Shown here in pieces: positions 1-7,616 of a stretch of DNA of 64,000 bases; within the stretch, counting starts at the first letter, position 1; each line of letters begins with the position of its first letter. Both the position numbers and the translations under genes were made by a program. This DNA comes from Winslowiella toletana (lineage in GTDB: Bacteria; Pseudomonadota; Gammaproteobacteria; Enterobacterales; Enterobacteriaceae), in NCBI RefSeq assembly GCF_032164335.1, contig NZ_CP134152.1:1116001-1180000 (forward strand). Direction: 5' to 3'. The notes under the pieces are model-generated. The model did not search any database. It was not told the origin of the DNA and saw only the letters and a list, made by a program, of their open reading frames with translations.

Positions 1-136
1 CCAGCTGATGTTTGATAAAACCGATATTCGAACGATCGATCTGGTTAATTATCAGCATCAGCATTAACAGCGGAATAATGCGGGCAAAGAACTTGCGGTT
101 CGCACTCCGTACCGCTGCATTGTCATGTCCTGTCAT
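1..136 (-). CDS. MFS transporter, ACS-family-like (5' end only, runs off the left edge)
   Basis: Only the first 45 codons are inside the window. The reading begins at an ATG at 136 preceded by a strong AAGGGG ribosome site and encodes a short basic cytoplasmic lead, a hydrophobic helix with repeated Leu/Met, then NQIDRSNIGFIK. That D-R-x-N-I-G block after the first helix is typical of the anion:cation symporter family of MFS permeases (phthalate, glucarate, tartrate type carriers). The substrate cannot be told from this fragment. The gene is divergent from the MFS gene at 494. Confidence 0.8.
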   Translation of the reverse strand, partial: MTGHDNAAVRSANRKFFARIIPLLMLMLIINQIDRSNIGFIKHQL

Positions 137-493
137 AACGGCCCCTTCAATTTCATCCAAATCAGATGATTTACCGGGATAATCATTAATGCTGGCGGCG
201 GGAAAAGCCTGAGGCAGTTGCACAAAGACGCCGCTGGTTAATGGTCGCAATTAGCGTCCACTATCCCATTTGGTGAGTCAGAGGTCAGGTTGACAATGAT
301 GTGAATTTGCACAAAGCGGCACGAACGATTCTGTAAACTTTTGTCTGGAAGAGTGAAGTAGTTCACTAAATGTTCGACTTATCGTTTCCAGAAATCCGAA
401 TATCGCTTGTCGATTTGCTGGTTATGCTGAATTGATACTACGATAGCGGGAAGGTTTATCATCTCACCGGACTTAAGGCTACAGGGAGACGTA
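137..493. promoter_or_regulatory. Divergent intergenic region with a repeated 10-mer
   Basis: This 357-base gap separates two divergent MFS genes. The 10-mer TTGCACAAAG occurs twice in the same orientation, at 218-227 and 307-316, 89 bases apart, and could be a pair of regulator half-sites. A TTGACA-like hexamer lies at 290-295, but no convincing -10 accompanies it. No small gene is evident. Confidence 0.3.
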
Positions 494-1819
494 ATGAAGA
501 AAGTCCTCAGAACATTTTTACCGCTCTACACCACCACGTTATTAATGCTGTTAGGTTCCGGTTTACTGACAACCTACGTCTCTTTACGTCTGGCTCACGA
601 GCAGGTGAGCGGGGCGTTGATCGGGGGAATTACGGCGGCCAACTATATTGGCCTGGTGATTGGCGGCAAGGTCGGGCATAACCTGATTGCCCGCGTCGGT
701 CATATTCGTGCTTATGTATCCTGCGCCGGGGTGATTACCGCCTCGGTGCTCGGGCATGGCCTGACCGACTATCTGCCGCTGTGGATTTTCCTGCGAATGG
801 TTATCGGCCTGTGCATGATGTGCCAGTACATGGTGCTGGAAAGCTGGCTGAACGATCAGGCAGAAGTGGGTCAGCGCGGGGTGATCTTTGGCCTGTATAT
901 GGTAGCGACCTATCTTGGTCTGTCCGCCGGTCAGTTTATTCTGGTGGTACAAAGCGGCTTTGGCCTGACCAGCCTGATGATCGTCGCGCTCTGTTTTGCG
1001 CTTTGCCTGGTGCCGATTGCGCTGACAACCCGTACCAATGCCCAGCCGATGTCACCCGCGCCAATGGAGCTGGGGTACTTTTTCAAAACTATTCCGCGAA
1101 TTCTGGTCATGACGCTGGTTATCGGCATGGTAGTTGGTGGCTTTTACGGCATGGCGCCGGTGTATGTCAGCCAACTGGGATTCGGCACCCATCTCACCGG
1201 GATATTTATGGGCATCACCATTTTTGCCGGTTTAATTTCGCAATTCCCGCTGAGCTGGCTGTCAGATCGGGTCGATCGTAATCGCCTGCTGTTTATTACC
1301 GCGCTGCTGTTTGCGCTGGCAGCCAGCCCGCTGGCATTGCCGGTCTCTTTCCCGTTCGCGCTGACCGTCGGGCTGGCTTTTGCCGCCAGTATGATGCAGT
1401 TTTCGCTCTATCCGCTGGCGGTGGCGATAGCCAATGACCAGGTGGTTCCCGAGCGGCGCGTGTCGCTGACCGCCTGTCTGCTGATGGCATTTGGCGTCGG
1501 TGCCTGTATCGGGCCGCTGCTGACCGGTGCGCTGATGCAGCCGCTCGGCGGCAATATGCTCTATTCATTCTTCTGTCTTTGCGGCGTGGTGATCGCAGCC
1601 CTCAGCTGGCAGAAAGTCTCTTCGGTCACGCCTGCCGACGAAACGCAGTTTCCTCACGTGCTGGTGCCGGACAGTCTGGCCAGTTCGCCTCTGGCTGCCG
1701 CGCTGAACCCGACGATTGATGAAGAAGAGATTCAGTCAGCCATGGTGAATAGCGAAGAAGAGGATGAACGGGTGGACGATGCGGAAATCGAGCCGGAGAA
1801 GGAAGAGGAGCGCGTCTGA
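494..1819 (+). CDS. MFS transporter of the YcaD type with acidic C-terminal tail
   Basis: A 441-residue inner-membrane protein with twelve predicted hydrophobic segments. Its overall pattern matches the YcaD group of MFS carriers: an early L-x-S-G-L segment, the ESWLNDQ segment near residue 117 and an R-G-x-x-x-G-x-Y-M segment after it. The start follows GGGAGACGTA. Family members are about 380 residues; the extra length here is a hydrophilic C-terminal tail (about residues 385-441) rich in Glu and Asp, ending in E-K-E-E-E-R-V, which should lie in the cytoplasm. Substrate is unknown; YcaD itself is uncharacterised. Confidence 0.85.
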   Translation: MKKVLRTFLPLYTTTLLMLLGSGLLTTYVSLRLAHEQVSGALIGGITAANYIGLVIGGKVGHNLIARVGHIRAYVSCAGVITASVLGHGLTDYLPLWIFLRMVIGLCMMCQYMVLESWLNDQAEVGQRGVIFGLYMVATYLGLSAGQFILVVQSGFGLTSLMIVALCFALCLVPIALTTRTNAQPMSPAPMELGYFFKTIPRILVMTLVIGMVVGGFYGMAPVYVSQLGFGTHLTGIFMGITIFAGLISQFPLSWLSDRVDRNRLLFITALLFALAASPLALPVSFPFALTVGLAFAASMMQFSLYPLAVAIANDQVVPERRVSLTACLLMAFGVGACIGPLLTGALMQPLGGNMLYSFFCLCGVVIAALSWQKVSSVTPADETQFPHVLVPDSLASSPLAAALNPTIDEEEIQSAMVNSEEEDERVDDAEIEPEKEEERV

Positions 1820-1856
1820 AGGTGATCGGCGCTTCAGACGCTGGGCGGCTGGAGGG

Positions 1857-2813
1857 TCAGAATGACACCAGCCGTTTGGTTACCTTAAACTGCAGCATGA
1901 GCAGCGTCAGCATTACCGACAGCAAAAAAGTCAGCAGGATAGTAAACAGTTTGGATGCCAGTGAGGTAATGCTGATCCACTGGATCAGCAGATTAAAAAA
2001 CGAGTAGTGCAGAATATAGACGCCGGTCATCGTCTTGCTGAGGGTGGCAGAGATTCGATTCAGACTTTCCGAGATATTCAGCCCGTTAATAGCAATAATG
2101 ATCAGCACCACCAGAATATAAACTTGTGAACCGGTGAGGATATAACCGTCACGTTCTACCCGGAACAGGGCAAAGAAAAAGTGTTTTTCGTAGAGCCAGG
2201 TAAAAACATAGACAAAGGGCACGGCGATCAGCGCGGCTTTCGCCACGCGTGGGCGGGTGTAAAAAGCGGCGATGGCCGGGTCAAACAGCAGTTGCCCGGT
2301 CAGGTAATACAGTAGCCATGTCCAGAGGCGAAACTCGGCGGGAATCGACAACCAGCGGTGTTCCGATGGAGACACCGCTTGCAGATCGTAACCGAGTGCG
2401 AACAGCAGCAGCAGACCGAGCAGCGACAAACACAGCACCCGCCGCTTTATCAGCCAGTCAATCAGCGGATGGAAGCAGTAGATGATCACCAGCGCCAGCG
2501 CAAACCACGGCTGAATCAGATAGCCCTTATAGAAGGGTTCAATAAAATAATAAATTGAGTACCAGAACAGAAAAATCACCACAATCCGGCGGATTTTTTT
2601 CAGCTGCCACTCTGGAGAATGCTGGCTACCGGCATCCAGGTAGCCCGCCACCACAAAAAACAGTGGCGTTGCAATGGTCGATATAAACGTCAGAAAGGCT
2701 AATGCCTGGTTGTAGTTATACGAATAGTTGTCATAAGTGTTGTAAAGGGTGAAAAAGGTCACCGCCGTCAGGCAACCTAAGGTTTTAATCAGGTTCAGTC
2801 CGCTGCTGTTCAT
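1857..2813 (-). CDS. Acyltransferase family 3 membrane protein
   Basis: 318 residues if started at the ATG at 2813, whose A is also the last base of the upstream RND pump stop codon (TAATG). A longer frame reaches 2846 but would overlap the pump by 34 bases. The protein is almost all membrane helices, with the N-terminal N-x-x-G-L-N-L-I-K-T-L-G segment and the FFVVAGYL segment typical of the acyltransferase-3 (OafA/WecH-like) family, which O-acetylates surface sugars. The usual N-terminal catalytic His is not obvious, so acceptor and activity are uncertain. The coupling to an efflux pump is unusual. Confidence 0.75.
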   Translation of the reverse strand: MNSSGLNLIKTLGCLTAVTFFTLYNTYDNYSYNYNQALAFLTFISTIATPLFFVVAGYLDAGSQHSPEWQLKKIRRIVVIFLFWYSIYYFIEPFYKGYLIQPWFALALVIIYCFHPLIDWLIKRRVLCLSLLGLLLLFALGYDLQAVSPSEHRWLSIPAEFRLWTWLLYYLTGQLLFDPAIAAFYTRPRVAKAALIAVPFVYVFTWLYEKHFFFALFRVERDGYILTGSQVYILVVLIIIAINGLNISESLNRISATLSKTMTGVYILHYSFFNLLIQWISITSLASKLFTILLTFLLSVMLTLLMLQFKVTKRLVSF

Positions 2814-5800
2814 TATTGCGTTTTTCCGGCCCGCAAATGAAAACACTGATAAATCACTGGCAGTGCCAGCAGCGTCAGCACGGTGGCGAACCCGAGACCA
2901 AACATAATCACCACCGCCATGCTCTGGAAGAACACATCGCGCAGCAGCGGTGCCAGCCCCAGTACGGTGGTGAAGGCGGTCAGCAGAATTGGGCGCAAAC
3001 GAGAAGTCGCAGCATCAATTATGGCGTCGTGCTGACTTTTGCTCGCCAACTGCTGGTTAATTTCATCCACCAGTACGATACCGTTTCTGATCAGCATACC
3101 ACTCAGACTGAGCAGTCCAATCAGCGCCATAAAGCCGAAGGGAATACCGGTCAGCAGGAAGCCGAATGTGACGCCAATCAGTGCCAGCGGCACGGTCAGC
3201 CAGATGGCTACCGCATTTTTCAGTGAGCTGAACATCAGTACGGTAATAATAAACATTAACAGGAAACCGATCGGCAGGGTGCTGAACAGCCCGGCCTGTG
3301 CTTCACGGGAGTTCTCCTCATCGCCGCCCCAGTCAATGCTGTAACCTGGCGGCAGCGGTAACGCTTCGATATGCGGGCGGATACGCGCCAGCACGTCACC
3401 GGAAGTTTCGTCGCTTAACGGATCGGGATCGGTCTGCACCGTCAGAATACGCATCCTGTCGCGCCGCATGATTAACGGATCTTCCCATTCGGTAGTGAAT
3501 TCACTGACCACATTACTCAGCGGAATAAATTGATTCTGCGTCTGGCTCCACACCTGAATATTAGCGATATGGCTGGCATCCAGGCGCTCGGCATCAGGAG
3601 TGCGCAACAGCATTGGCATCAGGCGTGAGCCTTCACGATAAATACCCACCGGCGACCCGCTGAAATTCATGCGTAAGGCATTGTCGACTTCGCGTTTATC
3701 AACGCCCAGTTCACGTCCCAGGTAGGGTGAGAACTGCGGACGGATGATTTTACTGCGCTCCTGCCAGTCATTGCGTACGGTAAATACCCGGCCTTCACGC
3801 TGAATAATCTCGCCAACCTGGCTGGCGATACGGCGCAGTTCATCCGGCTCGCTGCCGCGAATACGAACTTCAATGGCGCTGTCGCCGGAAGGGCCGAACA
3901 TAATGCGTTTAATCCGCTCGTTGACCTCCGGATAGTTGGCCTGGATATCCTGTTCGATTTCGCGTGACAGGCTGGCAATACGCTGCTCGTTATCAGTCCG
4001 CACCATAATCTGCGCATAGTTGGTGTACTGTCGTTGTCCGTTATAGGTCAGGGTAAAGCGCATCCCGCCCTGGCCAACGGTTGTGACGGTCGCGGCCACC
4101 CCTTGCTGTTTATTGATCCGCTGTTCAATTTCACTGGCGATTTTGCTGGTGTAGTGGATATCGGTGCCGTAGGGCATCCAGAGATCGACAAAGAAAATCG
4201 GCGTGTTTGACGACGGGAAGAAGTTCTGCCGCACCTGACCAAAACCGTACAGCGACAGCGCCAGTAGCGCCACCAGCGTGGTCAGGGTCAGCGTTTTGTG
4301 GCGTAACAGCGCGCTCAGCAGGCGGCGATAGCCGCGGAACAGTTTGCCGTCATAAGGTGAGCCAGACTGCGGCGCACTCTGTGGCGTCTGCTCTGCTTTG
4401 CGGAATGCCCATTTGATAAATACCGGGGTCAGCGTCAGAGCCGTCAGCCAGCTGAGCATCAGTGAAATCAGCAGCACCTGGAACAGTGATTTGCAGTATT
4501 CGCCGGTGGAGTCCTGCGACAGACCAATGGGCGCAAAGGCAAGGATGGCGATCACCGTGGCACCGAGCAATGGCAGCGCGGAACGTTTAATCACGTGGGT
4601 AATCGACTTCAGTAGCTTATTGCCGCGTTGCCGATCGACCAGCACCCCTTCGACCACCACAATGGCGTTATCTACCAGCATACTTAACGCAATAATTAAC
4701 GCGCCTAACGACACCCGCTGTAGCTCGATTCCCGCCAGATACATAATCAGCAGCGTACCGAGCACGTTAATTGCCAGCGAGGCGGCGATAATTACACCGC
4801 TTTTTAACCCCATGAATATCAGCAGTGTGCCGATAACAATCGCCAGTGCCATCAGGAAGTTAAGAATAAAGCCGTCGACCGACTGCTTCACTTCCTGTGC
4901 CTGATCGTAGAATACTTTAAGTTCAATACCGGCTGGTTTTCCGCTCTCCATCCGGCTCAGTTGCTGATTAAGCGCTTCGCCGACATTGATCACATTGACG
5001 CCAGGCACATAGGAGATGCCGACCGCCAGTGCCGGGCGGCCGTTAGCGTGATAAATATTATCCGGGCTGTCGCTGATGCCGGAGCTGAGGGTGGCAATAT
5101 CACGCAGATAGACGCTGCCGGTGCTGCCAGGCGTGCTAATCAGCAGATTACCGAGGTCGTCAAGGTTCTGGAATTCGCCGGTAGGATGCAGGCGAATCGA
5201 TTCGCTGCCAACGGTAATGCTGCCCGCGTCGGAAACGATATTCTGGCGGCTTAAAATATCTGCCAGCCGCGCCGGAGTAATGCCAAACGCTGCCATTTTG
5301 GCATGCGAAATATCAACATGGATCTGCTGAGGGATTACTCCGCCAATCGCCACTTTGCCGACGCCAGGCACGAGGATTAGCTCACGGCGAAGCTGTTCGG
5401 CGTAATCGCGCAGTTCCTGATTGTTGTAATTGTCGCCATACAGCACAAAGAAATAGCCGTAGACGTCACCGAAGTCGTCATTAACAAAGGGTTGAGAGAC
5501 GCCCGGCGGGAACTGCCGGGCGGCATCGCCGACCCGGCGGCGCAGCTCATCCCAGATTTGCGGCAGTTCTGATGCCTGGTAACGGGCGTCAATATTAACG
5601 GTAATCTGCGATAAGCCGACGCTGGAAATAGAGGTGATATTATCCAGATACGGCAGCCGTTGCAGCGCGTTCTCCAGCGGTAGCGTTACTTCCTCTTCTA
5701 CCTGCTGTGCCGACGCGCCTGGATATTGAGTGACCACGACCGCCGTTTTAATGGTAAAGGCAGGGTCTTCCAGCCGGCTGATATTCAACAGGGCAATAAT

Positions 5801-5875
5801 GCCGCCGACGCCGAGTAATAAAATGGCCAACCAGATGCGGATATTGTTCTGAATAAAGCGCTCAATTATTCCCAT
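2813..5875 (-). CDS. RND efflux transporter permease subunit (HAE1/AcrB-like)
   Basis: 1020 residues, the normal size of an AcrB-type proton-driven pump. An N-terminal helix is followed by a large porter loop opening with YPGASAQQVEEEVTLPLE, then six helices, a second porter loop and six more helices, i.e. the duplicated RND fold. Transmembrane helix 4 carries M-L-V-D-N-A-I-V-V-V-E; AcrB has two Asp there (D407-D408), so this pump keeps one Asp followed by Asn, as in several other RND subfamilies. Start and stop codons each overlap the neighbouring gene by one base, so adaptor, pump and acyltransferase form one coupled operon. No outer-membrane channel gene is adjacent; it presumably uses a TolC elsewhere. 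Confidence 0.93.
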   Translation of the reverse strand: MGIIERFIQNNIRIWLAILLLGVGGIIALLNISRLEDPAFTIKTAVVVTQYPGASAQQVEEEVTLPLENALQRLPYLDNITSISSVGLSQITVNIDARYQASELPQIWDELRRRVGDAARQFPPGVSQPFVNDDFGDVYGYFFVLYGDNYNNQELRDYAEQLRRELILVPGVGKVAIGGVIPQQIHVDISHAKMAAFGITPARLADILSRQNIVSDAGSITVGSESIRLHPTGEFQNLDDLGNLLISTPGSTGSVYLRDIATLSSGISDSPDNIYHANGRPALAVGISYVPGVNVINVGEALNQQLSRMESGKPAGIELKVFYDQAQEVKQSVDGFILNFLMALAIVIGTLLIFMGLKSGVIIAASLAINVLGTLLIMYLAGIELQRVSLGALIIALSMLVDNAIVVVEGVLVDRQRGNKLLKSITHVIKRSALPLLGATVIAILAFAPIGLSQDSTGEYCKSLFQVLLISLMLSWLTALTLTPVFIKWAFRKAEQTPQSAPQSGSPYDGKLFRGYRRLLSALLRHKTLTLTTLVALLALSLYGFGQVRQNFFPSSNTPIFFVDLWMPYGTDIHYTSKIASEIEQRINKQQGVAATVTTVGQGGMRFTLTYNGQRQYTNYAQIMVRTDNEQRIASLSREIEQDIQANYPEVNERIKRIMFGPSGDSAIEVRIRGSEPDELRRIASQVGEIIQREGRVFTVRNDWQERSKIIRPQFSPYLGRELGVDKREVDNALRMNFSGSPVGIYREGSRLMPMLLRTPDAERLDASHIANIQVWSQTQNQFIPLSNVVSEFTTEWEDPLIMRRDRMRILTVQTDPDPLSDETSGDVLARIRPHIEALPLPPGYSIDWGGDEENSREAQAGLFSTLPIGFLLMFIITVLMFSSLKNAVAIWLTVPLALIGVTFGFLLTGIPFGFMALIGLLSLSGMLIRNGIVLVDEINQQLASKSQHDAIIDAATSRLRPILLTAFTTVLGLAPLLRDVFFQSMAVVIMFGLGFATVLTLLALPVIYQCFHLRAGKTQ

Positions 5876-6957
5876 TACAGACCTCGTTCCCGCGTCCAGA
5901 TACGCACGGGTTGCTGAGCGCTTAACTCAGCGACGCCTGCCACGACAATCTGTTCACCATCCTGTAAGCCTTCAGTGATTTCAATACCCTGCGAGGTCAT
6001 CTGGCCCACGCTTACTTTGCGATCTTCCAGGTAAAGACCCTGTTCATTTTTCGCGATTACCCAGACGTGCGCCTGATTCAGCTGGCTGCTGTCCGGATTA
6101 AATACCGCCGCCGATGGCACGATAATGGTGGTGTCACGCGAAGCATTCGGTAAGTTACCTAGGCTGACGGTGACCGTACCGCTTAAGCCGCCAACCGTAG
6201 GCAGATCGTCCGGACGTGGCATCACCAGGGTGACCTGATAGGTTAAGCTGCCGGCATCGGTATTGGTGGTGTGTTCTTTATAACGTGCGGTAAATTCGCG
6301 ACCCGGCAGGGAGTTAATGCGTACCCGCGGCTGATAATCGACGTTACTGGCGTCCAGCGCGGTAAACAGGCGTTCGGGGATAGTGAACACCACATCGAGC
6401 ATCTCGGTACGGCTGATAGTGGCAATGGTCTGCCCGGCAGCCACCACCTGGTGATTACGCACATTAACCCGTGCAATAACGCCATCAAACGGTGCGGTCA
6501 GCGTCAGATAATTCAGCTCCTCTTTGGCACTGTCTAAGGCTGCACGGGCCGAGTCGCGATTTGCGCGTTGAACATCCATCTCTGAGCGCGAAACGGCACC
6601 GTTACCGGAAAGTGACTGAAAGCGCTGGAACTGGCGCTGGGCAAGATTAAACGCGCTCTGCCGATCGTTAACCCGCAGCGTGGCATCGACATTATTCAGC
6701 CGGGCAAGTACCTGACCGGCTTTAATCGACATTCCTTCACGGATCGGCAGCGCTTCCAGCTGACCGGCACGTTTAAAGGCGATGTCGGTATTGTCACCGG
6801 CTAAAATTCTGGCCGGAAATACTCTGTCATTCAGTAGGTTATCGGATTTTACTACGATGCTTTTTACCGGGCGCGGGGAGTGGTCACTTTCAGGCTCCTT
6901 ACGATCGCATGCCGTCAACGCTAGCGACAGGGCAATAATAAAAAGTATTCTTTTCAA
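5875..6957 (-). CDS. RND efflux periplasmic adaptor (membrane fusion lipoprotein)
   Basis: 360 residues with a lipoprotein signal peptide (hydrophobic stretch ending L-T-A-C at Cys17), so it should be anchored to the inner membrane. It has the HlyD/AcrA layout: a lipoyl half-motif near residues 65-90 (I-K-A-G-Q-V-L-A-R-L), an alpha-helical hairpin of about 60 residues, the second lipoyl half (APFDGVIA) near 155, then beta-barrel and membrane-proximal domains. Its stop codon shares a base with the pump start at 5875. First gene of the operon. Confidence 0.92.
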   Translation of the reverse strand: MKRILFIIALSLALTACDRKEPESDHSPRPVKSIVVKSDNLLNDRVFPARILAGDNTDIAFKRAGQLEALPIREGMSIKAGQVLARLNNVDATLRVNDRQSAFNLAQRQFQRFQSLSGNGAVSRSEMDVQRANRDSARAALDSAKEELNYLTLTAPFDGVIARVNVRNHQVVAAGQTIATISRTEMLDVVFTIPERLFTALDASNVDYQPRVRINSLPGREFTARYKEHTTNTDAGSLTYQVTLVMPRPDDLPTVGGLSGTVTVSLGNLPNASRDTTIIVPSAAVFNPDSSQLNQAHVWVIAKNEQGLYLEDRKVSVGQMTSQGIEITEGLQDGEQIVVAGVAELSAQQPVRIWTRERGL

Positions 6958-7168
6958 GAGGTATCCCCTTACTATTTCTAAGGCCTTAATTCACGCCAGA
7001 GAAAGTAATCAATAATGGCAGCAGCACGCCAGAGGTATCTGCTTTACCGGCAGTTATGCTGCTGAAAGTAGTACGGCATCTAAAATTCAGTGAGTTAAAT
7101 AGTCATGCCCGGGTTTATGCCGTTTTTTCTCCACGATGCTGCCTGTCCGCTGTTGCGGCGGAGTATCA

Positions 7169-7279
7169 TTAGCCTTGCATGCTGGAAACAATCAGATAAG
7201 TCATTAATCCTGTAATGGTGCAGCTGGCGACAGCCAGCAAAACATAGCTGCCAATTCTGAATGCGCTATAGGTTTTCAT
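7169..7279 (-). CDS. Putative 36-residue single-span membrane peptide
   Basis: An ATG at 7279 preceded by GGAAAG opens 36 codons ending in TAA at 7169. The product starts MKTYSAFRIG, runs through one continuous hydrophobic helix (about residues 11-33) and ends SSMQG. Basic N-terminus plus a single helix is typical of enterobacterial small inner-membrane proteins. It lies alone in a 650-base gap between the RND operon and the cation ATPase. I do not recognise it; coding status rests on the ribosome site and composition. Confidence 0.5.
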   Translation of the reverse strand: MKTYSAFRIGSYVLLAVASCTITGLMTYLIVSSMQG

Positions 7280-7616
7280 AGGCTTTCCATAATTAAGGTA
7301 ATGAGGAAAACTACAGATTCCCTAGTTATAGCTGAACCGGTATTTTTCGAAAGAAAACTTATAAATAGATTTTAGAATAATATCGATTATGCTTAATTAG
7401 ATATCATCTTAACAGCAGGCTATTTAACTTTTTTGACCTGGAACATACCTGATGGAGTTTTCTATTCCTCATCTTTTTTAAGGCTTTTTTGTCGTGATTT
7501 TCTGAACCACAGCGTCTGACTGGCTGACGTTATGGCAATTTGTTTATCCCATGCAGTGGAGCTGCTGGCTCATACCTGGCATGGGAGTATTGTGGGAAAA
7601 CAGGAGTCAATAAGTT
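7280..7616. promoter_or_regulatory. AT-rich upstream region of the cation ATPase
   Basis: About 340 bases of AT-rich DNA between the divergent small peptide and the ATPase start. It should hold the promoters of both. I see no strong operator or terminator. An AGGAGT ribosome site lies just before the ATG at 7617. Confidence 0.3.

Noticed and set aside
584-952. 122-codon reverse frame inside the MFS gene
   Set aside because: His/Gln-rich antisense shadow of a membrane protein with no family features.
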